64,000 nucleotides of DNA from Pyrrhosoma nymphula (GCA_963573305.1 OY754335.1:15167501-15231500), one strand, 5' to 3'; counted from the first letter of the stretch, positions 13,701 through 23,822 are shown. Notes: generated by a model not told the origin, from the sequence alone. Program-made: numbers and translations.

Positions 13701-16700
13701 ACTGGTGAAACTAGGTCTAAACAAGTGCTGCTAAATCGGAGATGTATAGTCAAATAATGCACTAAACTATGCATATCAGTTATCATACTGAATATGCTCA
13801 CCTTTTAGAATTATCTCGTTTCATTTAAATGGACTTCGGTGATTCTGGGTAGGAAGGGCTGTAGTTGCCAGGGGTGATTTAAAGAAGATGGCATGAAGTA
13901 CTAGACGGCAGGGCACATTGAAGAGAGCGATATAGAGGGGAGAATATGGAAGAGAGTTCTGGTTTTGGACTGCATAAAGGCGGGCAGAAGGCATGAGAAG
14001 ACAATAAGAGACGTCGTGCGAGGCAAATTACGTTGCCAGTAAAATTTCGAGACGACCCCGCAGTGGTGTAGTTGTAGGTTAGCTCTCCTGAGACTAATTA
14101 ATCAATTGTAGAGGAACATCGAATGATGATGTAGTTTAGAGAGCTTTTCAAAATACGCTTCAGAATAGAGTTGTGTGATTAAATCCCGGTTTGATCGAAT
14201 GGAGACGTACGTCTACCAAAAGCTCGGGTACTTGAGTTCAATTTTTTTTTAAATTTGGGCATGGATTAAAAATTGAGCGTTAAGTACTCGTACCCGTTTT
14301 GTCAATTTTTTTTCGTAAAAAATTTACAAAACGGGTTTGAATATCGTGTGACAGGCAGCATTTGAGGACAACATGATTTGATTCCAATTGATCGATTAAT
14401 CAATCGAATTCTTGTACTCAAATTGCATTTTCTTCAACTCTGCCTGTCACACGACACTCAGATTCTTTTGGCCATTTTCTTCAACAATTTTGACCGTGGG
14501 ACATTGACTTTTTAATATCGAGTGGTTTTTTTACTCCCGAGTTGTCCGAAGTGGCGCCCGAAGTTTTGGCTCGGGTCGTAAGGTGCCTGCATCAGCATAC
14601 GAGCATAACAAGGGGGAGGCTTTGGTATGGCTGAATGTAGGCAAGGCCGTAGGGAGGGGAGGAATGTTGGGGTGGATTTGAGAAGAAGCCATCCTGCCCG
14701 AAGCCTTAATTGAATCCAGTTTTTAACGGAAAATATACTTTCTTTGGCTTCTCTCTTGGATAGGATTCAAGTCACGACAAAGTTTTTTCGTTGTGAACAT
14801 CAGTGTACATGGAAAAGATCGCTTCTGAGTAAAGTGAACTTCGCTGAAGTTCTGTCTTGACAGCCCCTATTTCAAATCCAATTTCTCAATTCAGATTAAT
14901 CTCTTCCGCTCTAATTTTGGACCTGTAAACGCGTCAAATCTTCCCAGAAACATTCTTAATTTGCCTCGGGGTGACGCCACTAGCCTATTTCCCCTGGAAG
15001 TACATTCTTATTAATTATGTTTGTTTCAGTACCCTCTGAGGCGGACCATTTTGAGACACTTTCCTTGCCAGACCCTATTATTGTGGTTTTTTAACTATTG
15101 ATACTTTTTTGTATTTCGCATAATCAGGAATTGACGGTACGTGTGGGTACTCTCGACGTATATGTATGGTCAAACTTGTTGGCTCCTGATTCTGTAGATC
15201 TTGATGTTAGAGAAATAATAATACGAGTGATGGGACAAAGAGACCGGAAGTCTCTCTAGAGGTGCCCTAGGGAGACCTTAAGCACTTCTGCCCGCTCATC
15301 CACGCCTGTATCACCCTCCGTGATCTCAAGCTGTACGATGGACTATGCCACCAATGTCTGCGATAAATATTCCTAGTGCAAGTCGCTGTAGTATAATTTG
15401 TGATCTCCGTATGTTGAACCTTGAGGAAAAGGATATGCCTATCGTGAGGGTGAGACTTGCCGTTTACTTAAGACTTCCGAAACTACGCGTTCTGTGATGT
15501 CGAGTCTTTTTCTATTAGTTGTAAACCAGAATGAATCGATAGTGGCATACCATATTAACTGCGTGATTCGTTCTATTGAAGTATCAATTATGTCCAAAGC
15601 AATGTGCAGGTACCCTGCGGTAGTCTGTGGATGTTTTTGGGTAATTTGCTTTGAAATTTTTCTTAATACGTATTGCAAAAAATAATCGTAATTTTCTAAT
15701 GTTTTCAACGCCGAATACTTATTATGTAAACTGAATGTCATCCTTTACGCTTGGTAAATTGCGTTACATTAATTTCCGCCGTCTTAGTCTACTAACTCAA
15801 TTTTATATGTTCGTGTGCCGCATAAACGTTGATTAGGTACTTTCCAAATATTGGTCTGAAACCTGTCACCTTTGGACCCGTCCGCCACTCCTTTAGTCAG
15901 GAATCGGTTCTTTAAGATATTTTTTTTGAACATCATTACTTTTCTTCTTATTTTTCAGCTTGTAGGTGCAGAATTTTAGCGTCGTTACATAGACTCATTC
16001 CACCGCCTGCCGAACTTTGTCGTGGTAACACGCAAGAAAGTTTGGTGTATTTTGTAATAAATATGTAGCAGGAACTGTAATAGGAAATATTTAGACCTAT
16101 ATTAGAGCATATGCAAGCTTATCATTTTACTCATACGATGCATGCATGTGACGTCATACGGCCATTTTGTTGGAAACTCAGGAGCTTAAATGTGTTTGAG
16201 CATTAAATATGACGATGAATGTGAAAGCTGGCGAGATAATTAAACGTTATCCTCAGATGAAAGAAAAATTATACTTTTCAAGTTGACATTTCTTCTGATG
16301 AAAAACATAGATATGCTTCATATGGTGCGCGAGTGAATATGGGAAAAATACATGCGATACTGATGCATTAGAATACGATTTAATGGGCAATATTCGCGGA
16401 ACATCAGATATGCCTATTTTATTTTATCGTTAGAGAGCTCTATGAATTCAAATTGGTCTCATCTCAACCTATTTTATTAGGAATAGAACTAACAAAAGAG
16501 ACAAAAGAACGGTAAATCAGCTATCCAGTATGAAGGGCGGTGTAACGCAAAGGATACTGACGAGCTAGGATTCCTGGAATTTGTTGTCAGGTTGACTTTT
16601 GACTGAGGATTGCAGTTTCAGAAAGAGTATCAAGCTTCACGTTGTGAAAAAGACTTATATTTATGTCGAATAAAATCATCATCATCATCAGCAGTAATTA

Positions 16701-19700
16701 ATCCAATGATTGGTTTTCTGCAGCTCTTCACTCCATTCTTGTAACAGCTAACCACTTCACTCCTTTGTAAACTTTCATTTTTACATCTTAGTTTACTTCA
16801 CATATTCCATTGGCTTGGTTTTCCTCGGTAGTTATCAAAAATAAGTAGCTGCTCGTCATTTTTCCCCTGATAGGTAAAGTCACTTTGTAAATTATTGTGC
16901 TATTTTTTATTTTGGAGTCGATCATGGTTTCGATGCGTTGCGTCATCACTAAGGTTGATGACAACGTGTCGACTTAATGATGGCTAAAACTGTCGAAACC
17001 GCGGCCGGTTCCAAATAAATCAGGGTGGGAAATTAATATATCTACGTATACGTACTACCCAGCGAGCCGCCGTATAGGAGTGTGGCAGGGGGTGTCAGGA
17101 CATTAGTCATGATAGGAGAGAGAGAAGGAACAGGAAGATGAAGTATATTTGACATGAGGATTTCATCTTCCTCTCGTATCTATCGTCTTACACTTGGTAC
17201 TCAATCCTTCAGTTTTGATAGCATAAAGTATTCGGATCGAGAACTGGAGCTTTGGCTCGTGATTATGAATGAGTTATAAAAGTAGCTAACTGTGACAGGT
17301 CCCGTGGAATCTTCCCCTTCACATTTTTAGAGCTGTCTGCAGTTTTTATAATTTCCGAGCTAATAATGCCTGATTAACGGTACCGGAGGATGACGTATCC
17401 TTTACGTTAACTTGATGTTACCTGTGCGTTCGGGATTTGCGTACTACATCGGACTCGGTTATTTCATGTCAGCGTTATCGGTGGAATATCGTATTAGCAT
17501 CGGTTGTCATCCGGAAAAAATATTTTACTATAGATTATAAAACCGGGCCCAAGGGTTAGAATAACAATGCGTGTCTTTTTTTTTACAGATTTTTGAGCAA
17601 ATGTACCATCTTTGTTCGATCGCAAAAATATCGGTTATTTTCTCCGCGTTTCAATTGCGTATATTGATGTGTCTTTCAACTCTGATGAATATGTTTGGCT
17701 GCCGTCTGCTTTGAAAAGTTAAGGATCCCTTTATTAGTGTTCTTATAACAGTTGTCCTAGTTCTAACTCTAGGATTAATTATCTATGGTGCTAATGAATG
17801 TGGGTTACTGGCTTCTCATCCCGAGATCCTGGGTCAGAATCGTGGCAGTGGCGGAGTCTTTCACTGGAATCGTGATCCTTACTTGGGTGTAAAGTTGAAA
17901 GCTCATAAAATGGAGAGCTCCGTCCGTGGGGTGGTACGTAAAACTATTATGGCTCCGTTATCAGAAGGCTAACATGGACGATTGGTTCCTCTCCACCATT
18001 GCTCCGTTTTCAAAATAACTCTTCCCTTACCAGACTCTCAACTTAATCTTAATCGCAATAATTCGTAAATTTCGCTTGTCCCTCGATGAACACACAGTTT
18101 CTATTTCTTGCAGCACTCTTTGTATATGTACGGCCATAGTTATACGCTTGAAACTATGTACGGTTTTACTTAAGTTTTATCATCTGGCATGTAATGTATT
18201 CTGAAAAAAAATCTCGCGTGTTTGGTATTCTTCGCTGTGATCGTAAGCAATGGCCTTCGATCTCTTCTTCTTAAACCCGTGGGATCCCGCGTGCAGGAGG
18301 TCCCATAGGCATAGAACGCTCTTCTTACGTCCTCTACGTCACTCACTAAGTATTTTTCCATCATCTGTCTTTTGGTGAACGTGTTATCGCAATTTTGATC
18401 GAGGTTATTTTTAATCCCTGAGGTGGATTATATAATTGGAAGCTGAATCTCGAGGGGTTTCATAAAATTTTGGTTTGGATAAGTGGCTTTTAACATGTAA
18501 TCAATGCATATTACTTCATATTTTTCATGGTAACATGCATTTTGTGCTATTGATTAATAATACCACTTTAGTTTGGGATCATCGTCGTTTTTATTAATAA
18601 ACATCTTCTGTTTTAAAACTATTTTTATCAAGCAATCATGTCATTTAGGAAATTGTGTACCATAGTAGCGCATTATTACTTTTGCGGTGTGTACTCTACA
18701 TTATTTTATTGGGATGTATTGTCTCAGATGCCGTGGCACCTTAAAACCCTCTTAGATGAGATACATATATGATTTCTCGTATTAGTTTGTCTTCAAATTC
18801 TGTTCATTTTCTAATTTTTAAGTTTCACTCATTTCAACACATTCAAGTTCTCCCTGGTTAATCTTTTACGAATGCATATTTATCCGGTTAGTTCATTAAC
18901 ATGGTATTATTGAATTGAATTTCAGTTTCGAGTATCTCATTTGTATCATCTCTTATTAACTGTATTGTAAGCATTGCATTTATAATGATATATATTGCAA
19001 CCATTGAAAAAATTGTAGCTCTATGATTGACACTGTTTAAACTTGAAGGTGCCTCTAAATAAATTTGTATATAAAAGAATCACCTGAGAGAGTGATTTTT
19101 GCCGTTTTGACATGTAAGTAGCTAATCGGCAGTTATCCCTGTGAATATCATCCCTTTAACATGACTAAAAGTATAAATATTTGGTTATTCATTCTTCAGC
19201 CGGAACAGCAACTTAAGCCTTTCCTCCGTATCGTTCTCACACTTTGATTTCACTAATGCATATTGATTTATTTTAATAAAAAACGGGACAATCATCCCGA
19301 ATATAATAAAACATTTCTTGACAGTATATGAGTTTCCTCTATACTATGTTAATGTGCTGATCCCACTGCAAATTTTGATCTATAGTCAGTCAATATTTTA
19401 ATTCAGCTGTAATAAATATTCTGGTTGTCTTTGAATGAAATGTTATTTGTCGTTTTGTAATTTCATTAGTGTGTGGTTTAAATTATATATTGGTGATTGG
19501 AAATAAAGTCACTATGAATTCAGGGTATCGGGGTCACGACCCCCGATATGTGTATAGATGTAAAACCGTTCAAGGCGCTACTATTCATGCCTCATCATCT
19601 GCCGGCATTTCCCACTTTTTTCCCTCTTCAGACATGTTTCTCCTCTGCGAACCCTCCGGATTTGGCCGAGGTCTTGCTCGAGGCGCACCCATGACATCGC

Positions 19701-22700
19701 GCCAATGACGCAAACATTGCCTGCGACCCGAAATTGCAGCGATTTCTTATTGCCAGCGATTTCTGCCGCGTCTTCGCCCTCGCAAGGCCAACGATCGTTT
19801 ACATAGCAGTTGGCGCTTGGGGAATTCCAGCGCCACGGTCACTCTGGCCATGGCACATAGGCCATGACCCTGTATTCTGCGACCGGAGACAGAAACCAGA
19901 TCCCGATGCTTCAATTGAAAGGTTCCACCCCATCTACGTACCCATCCCACTATATCCTCCCCTCCAAGTCTACCAATCGCCTATATCCTTAGCTCACTCA
20001 CTCGGCCTCGCCGAAACACCCCCTCAGTAGGCTGATCCCAGCTATCAACACTCTCTTTTTGGGACTACATGTCGAGGAGTATACATCGTGCCAGCACTTG
20101 GTCACTCTTTCTCAAAGAGCCTGCCCTCTCGTTCTTGTAACAAAATTTGTCATTGACTCCGGAGTGGAAGTACGTAAACGATTGTCTGACCCTGTGGAAC
20201 TGTTGGTTTGTTGTGTGGAATGTGCCTGCTTCTTTTTTTGGTGCATGAGAATACTTGCTTCGCGGTAATGTCCTCATTTTCTCATCCGAGCTTGGAAAGT
20301 TTTATTCCAAACTGGAGTTATTGGCATGATAATTAAATCTCCTTCCCGTTGCGCTTCGAGGTCGATTTTTATAGTTAAACTCCTTAGCACCTTCAATCCC
20401 TTCTCCTCTCATCGGACATAACTTCGAACTATCAATTTTGATTGTTTCGTCACCTACCATAATATTTCGCAATCTTCTCTGACATAGAGAGTTTATTGTT
20501 ATTTGGATTGATGTCAATGCACAGTGTTTGGTAGGCGTAAGCATATTCAGCAATGTTGATCTAGGTTGTGTTGCTCCTGGAAAAGTGAAAGTAAGTTTTT
20601 CCTTATATCTTTTGCTTAATGTGTTGTAAAAATCATTATTATTTCTTATGAATATCTCTTTGTTGCGTCGGGGATTTTTTATTGGCCCTCTTTGTAGTTT
20701 TCAGTGCAGGAATTGGCTCCTTCTATTTCTTTATATTCTTCTCACCTATCCCCTATTTTTGTACCCATGTTTGCTGGGGTTAATCTCTATAGAACTGTCA
20801 CCCAATGTATAAGTGTTAATCTAGAAGTCGAGGAATAACGCAAGTTTTTTCATCTCGCCTAGGATGTCGTTCTGGGAAGAGGGAAATTATATCAGCGCAA
20901 CTTGAATACTCGTTGCGCAAAATAACTCCGGCTTCCATAAAAATAGACATCCCGTGTGGAGAAGAGTCTTATATGGAATACAATGATTATATTACACCTA
21001 AATTTAATTAAATTGGCAATATGCTTTGCATCAGTTTTCAATGAATTCTTTGCCGTTCATCGCAACCTTGCATTGGTCAGCTTGACCCGCGCTGTCACAG
21101 TGTATAGGATGTATGGCAGTGACCATATCTTTCGGATGTCATCCTTGATTAACCGTTACGGCGAACGACAGCTAGTTTTTATACGTCCTCCTAAAATTGC
21201 CTGTGGTAGTGGAAATCGTGCGTGGTGTTGTGGTCAGTACTTATATCAAGTAGAGGCAAAGTCCGTGGTTCGTTTCCCGTTATGAGAATCCTTTTCCGCA
21301 AGCAATTTCCTCCGGATTATTTGTCACTCATCGTCGCAGATGAAAAAATACAGCTGGTTGTCAATTCCGAAAATAAAATGATCTTGGAGGCTGAATCAGA
21401 GCGCGCATGTTTGAATTTCCCCTGAGACTGAGTGATGTGAATGATATATTTTGTCGGTGTAGTGCTGTTGGGCAGCATAACCTTCGAGCATAGACGAAGA
21501 CTCAAATACTGGCTAAATGATGCGCCTAATTTACATCTTGATGTGTACTGCCATACACGTCTTCATCAGGTTGCGTAAATTGTTAGTTTGATTGTAAAAG
21601 AAGTGATTGTGAAGAAAGAGTGTTGAATCCTCAGTGGTAGTCATTGCCACTATACCGTTTGTTATATATCATTTAAAATACGTAGTTCTCGGTGTATACT
21701 TCTTTGATGTTTATACAATTAATTTAAGGAGCCAGAGAACGCTGGTAGCATATAACAAAAATTCACGTAAAATTACCTGTAAGCAAACATTTCTTCAAAC
21801 AAAATTAGCTCGGTTCTTATTAGGTGCTTAAAGTTTAAGTGAAACATCAATAATGATAAATCATTTTTTCTTCGAGTGAAGATAGGTCTTGGTAAATAAA
21901 ATGTGTTGTTTTCTCATCGCTAACGTTTCACAACTCTCAATAACGCTTCATCAAAGCTACTAAAGCCTTGTGGAAGCAAATATATACAATGAAACGTTGA
22001 TGATGAGACAGCAACATCTATTTTTTCCCAAGACCTATCTTATCTCGAAGGAAAAATTAATTACCAATAAAACATGGTCGAGAAAATATAACTTCTAGAA
22101 ATAATGATGTTTAACTCTAAGCTTGATAGATAGAACTAGTCGATTTGTTTTAGGGTAAATATCTATTTCTTATTTGAGCTGCTTTTATTCCATCGAGTGA
22201 TTTGCGAACAACCAGCAGCTTTGCATTGGCTCACATTTTTCAAGATGCTTTAATATGAAATATCTGTAATCGGTATCGCGTCTATAGTTGGCTACTTTCA
22301 CATGTCGTAGTAATCGTTGGTTTTTTACTTTGCAACGCCCGATAGTAACATTTTATTTGATTTGCGTTAGCTGTGAAGGACCGTTTTTGAAATTAATGCG
22401 TGAAATTTTATTTTCTAAGAATATGGTACTGCTTTAGCTTAATATTTTTACTTTTTCGACTACCGTAAAGTGGTTAGCTGGAATGAGCGAACATAAATGG
22501 GATCAAATTCACCGAGCATTTATTTTTTATTTAATTACACGAATATTTAGCGAGAATATTTTTTATTGATAAATTTTTCACTTCCTTTAATTTTTTCATC
22601 CATTTCTTTGTGTGTAGTAGCTTCATCCTTTTTCACTTTATTTTTTGCGATTTGCTGTGAATATTTTTAAATTGAAACGGTATTCGTGCATTCATTTCAA

Positions 22701-23822
22701 GCCTTCATTAGGGGCCAGAGTTGAAGTATAACTAAGACACCTAGGTGAGTAAACACAAATATATCGCTCGTGTAGTAGCATTTATTATCATCTTGGCCTT
22801 AGTCGGTTGATGCCTCAAAATGTATTCTGAGCAGCCACCTGATTGCGGCAATAGCACTACTCAGCGCATCTTCCCGCGATTTTTAATGTCATCCGGCTTG
22901 GATACCAGGGGGTGGCAGGCATTTTATGTTATATTAAGGCGTGTATTTAGTGTTGTGACGAGAAAATCTTAGTCGAATCCCATTCGCATAAAAATGTGAT
23001 TCGTGATTCTGTGAGTCAATAGTTGCTAAAAACTCAAATCATTGGCAAGTTTTCCTTCCTTTTCTTCTTCATCCCGAGAAAGATTGTCGCGTAAATTGTG
23101 AACATAGATTCAAATACTTTCCCTTTTTATAAAAAAAATATCCATTACCACCCTCCAATATCCATTACCACCCCACATCCAGGATCGCTTGGTCATGATT
23201 CTCCTGCTTTCTCAATTATACCACTAACAAAAATGGTATCTTAATTACTTGTATAAACCGTATTAACTTTAACCACTTTATCTTATATCTTTAAGTCCAT
23301 TATTTTATTTTAACTGAAGGAATTTATTTTTCTCAGTTGGAAAGTTAATTAACCTTAAGCAACAGTATGCTTGGTTTAGAGAAGAGTTTCAAAGCACCGA
23401 GCATAATAACAGAGTTCAAAAATATTACACGGACTAGATGATCACGACATCTTGATGCTTGGTTGTTCCGCAAAACTCGCTGGATTGACGAATAGTTTCC
23501 TCATATCGGCGATTAAACCACATCGGAATTGGTCGTTGGGTTTTGTAATGATTTGTGGGTTGCCTACCACTTAGGATGTATCGTAGAAGGAAAACTTGTG
23601 CCCTCGTGAGATGTCACTCAAATTAGACGTGCTGCGTCTTAATTTAGTATCGATACATGTAAAAGGCAGCGAATTGGTGAAGTGTACAGTCGTATACTGG
23701 AGTGAAGGAATTTCTTCTTCGCAAACATGGAATACTACAGACAGCAAAGCACTTGCCTGCACTTGAGAAATGAGGTCTTGCAGCTCCTTTTGCAGCTGAA
23801 TGGTCTCGTCGTCCTTCGGCAT
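1540..23822 (-). CDS. Gbeta76C: G-protein beta subunit, Gbeta76C-like (six coding exons, 3' end outside window)
   Basis: WD40-repeat beta subunit of a heterotrimeric G protein. In flies the Gbeta76C type pairs with Gq alpha in photoreceptor signalling at the membrane. Exons (minus strand) are 23757-23822, 11382-11527, 10012-10145, 8799-8964, 6874-7093 and 1540-1756, and every junction keeps the frame. The joined protein has an N-terminal helical segment (about residues 5-45), then WD blades starting near residue 55. Diagnostic strings are GHINKVNSVHF, GSLDGKLIIWDTWT, IPLRSSWVM, CGGMDN, GYEGFLSSCRFLDD, KIWDVREE and LFDLRADQQ. About 316 codons are present of roughly 346 expected. The missing piece is the final GHEN...W blade strand, which I did not find between 1 and 1539. 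The start ATG at 23822 has a GCCACC Kozak context. Gbeta76C rather than Gbeta13F is inferred from remembered fly sequences, so the subtype is less certain than the family. Confidence 0.9.
2360..2641. mobile_element. hAT-type MITE, CAGTGGCGTAGCC family copy 1
   Basis: 282 bp with terminal inverted repeats CAGTAGCGTGGGCAGG and, at the other end, CCTGGCTACGCCACTG. It is flanked by an exact 8-bp duplication ATTGCACC at 2352-2359 and 2642-2649. The 8-bp duplication and CAGTG ends are typical of hAT elements. The interior is AT-rich with C runs and has no transposase. It lies in Gbeta intron 5. Confidence 0.8.
2650..2990 (-). mobile_element. Degenerate LINE 3'-end fragment
   Basis: On the minus strand the 2614-2823 frame reads LGMVGEESQLLGKKNWRW followed by basic sequence. 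This resembles the post-RT tail common in insect non-LTR retrotransposons (EEVLxMVGEERKLLxxIRKRKxxW). Stops interrupt it and no 5' part is present. Family assignment is by motif memory only. Confidence 0.45.
3124..3444 (+). repeat. Left pseudo-LTR of the Penelope-like element
   Basis: Begins TGACTCTCAATACC and ends GAATTCTTTA, three bases before the ORF start codon. It is C-rich on this strand in the first 200 bases. The last 100 bases carry the hammerhead motif and an A-rich tail. Confidence 0.9.
3346..3402 (+). ncRNA. Hammerhead ribozyme motif in left pseudo-LTR
   Basis: Core CTGATGA at 3360-3366, helix II GTCGC/GCGAC (3368-3372 and 3377-3381) with loop CTAT, GAAA at 3382-3385, then CCGG and the cleavage triplet GTC at 3389-3391. 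A single extra T lies between CTGATGA and helix II. Helix III is only the self-complementary CCGG, so activity may need a dimer, as reported for Penelope and satellite hammerheads. Helix I pairing is weak by eye. Confidence 0.7.
3447..5894 (+). CDS. Penelope-like reverse transcriptase with GIY-YIG endonuclease, 815 aa, intact
   Basis: Copies element RNA into DNA by target-primed reverse transcription, with nicking by the GIY-YIG nuclease (known for the family). Visible motifs: KADKGNAVVV (from residue 262); FFGLPKIHKP then PIRPVVS; RT motif A SFDVKDLFTNIP with Asp407; motif B GLAMGSPLSPLLADLYM; catalytic YVDD at 506-509; INFLDITI after it. The C-terminal endonuclease has GIYKLKCGDCEICYVGQTGR from residue 708, with the usual Cys pair between GIY and YVG and downstream EHRRHL and HFAKHLW histidines. 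The length fits Penelope proteins. ATG at 3447 is the first in frame after the left repeat. There are no frameshifts or internal stops, so it is potentially active. The N-terminal 250 residues are unassigned. Confidence 0.95.
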   Translation: MDFHKVKPETIEFIITASTAKKAKLYRTLTIKYRVASLNIFFNSRCLALGVTPKYVTLTTTSKSPAARIAVETARRVWIKKELQTWYMRRDSIAQYRFRLHMDLCSELSWTEWIILDDYVRQRSSEIAHKKRLVIVKKLENLSKDALVSPQKPRMDVPANSFYNRVVNLSNVEFKEQDIQFLEKGLKYVPNLPLGTKELENLIVDCDAALFNSDRKLKTVFSHNISNVIKRSSLKAKHFLNDLKSLKSVKKLLKEENLILEKADKGNAVVVMDKTEYVKKCNEFIEKNPVVELPSDPTNKFQKLVKKALTSAPSIIKPRETYTVTVMNPQAPRFFGLPKIHKPNVPIRPVVSSVAAPSRKIASHLNSLFREYTGFKPRYGVKNSTELCQHLTQRELPSSKHTLVSFDVKDLFTNIPISEAVKVAEEILKKAGAEPPFLDEFLALLRVCVEENYFKFNGKFFQQKDGLAMGSPLSPLLADLYMNDFEEKLFSDDSVNTSFIHCWYRYVDDVFAVWTGTMRQLDIFLNKLNSQSKNIKFSCEKETNHRINFLDITIKTTEKGYDFAIYRKESTTDHVIPSDSRHHPSQKMAAFHSMLNRSLNIPLSSENFAKEIKIIKNIAVKNGYEESVISKMIEKKRSLRAQKLIFKSSVLSEKKKRWCKLSYYGQITQSIANFFPKTEFKIAYYNKCNLRAVLNKTKDNIDINDRSGIYKLKCGDCEICYVGQTGRSFKVRADEHRRHLRNGELNRSHFAKHLWESDHNSDFVPEVLHLEKKGRRMDCLEELEIRKQLKAGKIANENIFVSHSPLLDIPLTLNT
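5878..6198 (+). repeat. Right pseudo-LTR of the Penelope-like element
   Basis: Matches the left copy with no difference that I found, including an eight-C run. The ORF's last five codons and its TGA (5892-5894) are encoded in its first bases, so the repeat overlaps the coding end. Confidence 0.9.
6100..6156 (+). ncRNA. Hammerhead ribozyme motif in right pseudo-LTR
   Basis: Same sequence as the left copy, with the core at 6114-6145 and the predicted cleavage after 6145. A full-length transcript would carry both copies, allowing self-cleavage at each end. Confidence 0.7.
6200..6490 (-). mobile_element. Degenerate LINE C-terminal fragment
   Basis: The minus-strand translation gives GVRGRGRPRISWVNVVEDT then LDERN, a signature of the C-terminal tail of insect non-LTR retrotransposons, followed by stops and KQCERVIEAEQVCKNKAVWR in another frame. 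It directly abuts the Penelope right repeat, so Penelope may have inserted into or next to an older LINE. The stretch from 6490 to the exon at 6874 shows nothing further. Confidence 0.6.
6874..7093 (-). CDS. Gbeta76C: Gbeta76C-like coding exon 5
   Basis: Encodes CHWDLETGKKTMEFNAHAGD through GSVDRTCKIWDVREE and GHEADVNSVI. The acceptor is CCTTTTCAG and the donor is GTGAGT. Between GDVVSMSF and TYVTGS it carries AAGEGDNPVGN, about six residues longer than the corresponding loop in the fly protein as I recall it. Confidence 0.92.
7094..8798 (-). other. Gbeta intron 4, no element recognised
   Basis: AT-rich intron between exons 5 and 4. Short open frames such as 8506-8709 on the plus strand lack any recognisable domain. 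Intron 3 (8965-10011) is likewise featureless. Confidence 0.6.
8799..8964 (-). CDS. Gbeta76C: Gbeta76C-like coding exon 4
   Basis: Encodes ACGGMDNMCTVYDLNNRD, then GYEGFLSSCRFLDD and ITGSGDMK. The acceptor is TTCATTGCAG and the donor is GTAAAT. The Ile codon at the 3' end is split AT/C with exon 5. Confidence 0.92.
10012..10145 (-). CDS. Gbeta76C: Gbeta76C-like coding exon 3
   Basis: Encodes HCVTGSLDGKLIIWDTWT and IPLRSSWVMSVAFAPSGNFV, covering the end of the first WD blade and the start of the second. The acceptor is TTCAATAG and the donor is GTAGGT. It completes the Arg codon of exon 2 and leaves one base of an Ala codon. Confidence 0.92.
10342..10501. repeat. 160-bp near-perfect palindrome, Penelope-end relic
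   Basis: Two 79-bp arms (10342-10420 and 10423-10501) around a central GG, with about two mismatches. Each arm carries TGATGATGATGC, AGT, GCATCAAAACC and AGGTCGATTAAAAC, a decayed version of the Penelope hammerhead end in which GAAA has become AAAA. It lies in Gbeta intron 2 between exons 3 and 2. Confidence 0.8.
11382..11527 (-). CDS. Gbeta76C: Gbeta76C-like coding exon 2
   Basis: Encodes DMQKKVADAKLDETC, then GSMGDVPKVR and the first WD strand GHINKVNSVHFSGDS. The acceptor is CATATCAG and the donor is AG followed by GTTTGG. It ends with two bases of an Arg codon completed by exon 3. The 146-nt length fits phase 0 to phase 2. Confidence 0.9.
12610..12925 (+). repeat. Imperfect direct repeat pair
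   Basis: Two diverged copies begin near TTCAATCGAGCTTA (about 12625 and 12837), and both continue to TTAAATTCACTAATTACCGAG-like sequence and GTTAATYTACT. A further piece resembling TTTTAGTACACTTRAAT recurs near 13466. Possibly an old satellite or element fragment. Confidence 0.4.
14220..14460. repeat. Series of nested hairpins
   Basis: Three consecutive inverted repeats: about 14225-14249 with 14268-14294 (GGGTACTTGAG type), 14287-14309 with 14316-14338 (ACCCGTTTTGT), and 14345-14359 with 14441-14455 (TCGTGTGACAGGCAG, exact). Probably a foldback or MITE remnant. No target-site duplication was resolved. Confidence 0.5.
16672..16800 (-). mobile_element. LINE 3'-terminal fragment with TGATGA microsatellite tail
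   Basis: Read on the minus strand, this resembles the 3' ends at about 32640-32740 and 40770-40890: a GTTAGCTGTTACAAGAATGG segment, then a CAATC-containing stretch, ending in GATGATGATGAT. RTE-type LINEs often end in such microsatellites. Only about 130 bp remain. Confidence 0.45.
16926..17010. repeat. Head-to-head pair of Penelope-end relics
   Basis: The minus strand reads TTAGTGATGACGCAACGCAT then CGAAACC. The plus strand reads TTAATGATGGCTAAAACTGT then CGAAACC and CCGGTTCCAAATAAA. Both retain the GATGA, short-stem, CGAAAC layout of the intact element at 3360-3391, in opposite orientations. Confidence 0.5.
17795..17985 (+). mobile_element. tRNA-derived SINE, copy A
   Basis: Shares GTTACTGGCTTCTCATCCCGA, a degraded B-box (TCAGAATCGTGG), TTTCACTGGAATC, GAGCTCCGTCCGT and GAAGGCTAACA with the better copy at 35735. 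The A-box is decayed. It lies in Gbeta intron 1. Confidence 0.55.
21505..21575 (-). repeat. Penelope-end relic (hammerhead-like)
   Basis: The minus strand has CTGATGAAGACGTGTATGGC followed by the pairing arm TACACAT and CAAGATG where CGAAAC is expected. The flanks GCGCCTAATTTACAT and ACGCAACCTG form a partial inverted pair. Confidence 0.4.
21872..22055. repeat. Foldback element with hammerhead-like core
   Basis: Inverted arms of about 65 bp: GATAGGTCTTGG near 21881 pairs with CCAAGACCTATC near 22038, and TGTGTTGTTTTCTCATCGC pairs with a GATGATGAGACAGCAACAT region. Internally the minus strand has TTTGATGAAGCG, a stem, then GTGAAACGTTAGC, again the GATGA...GAAAC layout. Confidence 0.5.
23757..23822 (-). 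CDS. Gbeta76C: Gbeta76C-like coding exon 1
   Basis: Encodes the first 22 residues, beginning MPKDDETIQLQKEL. The ATG sits in GCCACCATG. Translation upstream is open for a few codons but lacks another ATG, only a GTG, so 23822 is the chosen start. The exon appears to end at CAG followed by GCAAGT, a consensus GC donor. A GT alternative six bases earlier (CAA before GTGCAG) would also keep phase but is a weaker site. Confidence 0.85.

Larger units (their letters stand above)
11528..23756 (-). other. Intron 1 of the Gbeta gene (12.2 kb)
   Basis: Separates the 22-codon first exon from exon 2. It holds no convincing gene. Repeat content seen: direct repeat near 12.6-12.9 kb, a hairpin cluster near 14.2-14.5 kb, a LINE 3' fragment at 16.67-16.80 kb, a Penelope-type inverted pair near 16.93-17.01 kb, a tRNA-SINE at 17.8 kb, and foldbacks at 21.5-22.05 kb. 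The GC-richer stretch at 19.5-20.05 kb has open frames on both strands but nothing recognisable. I see nothing I can name in the remaining stretches. Confidence 0.7.
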
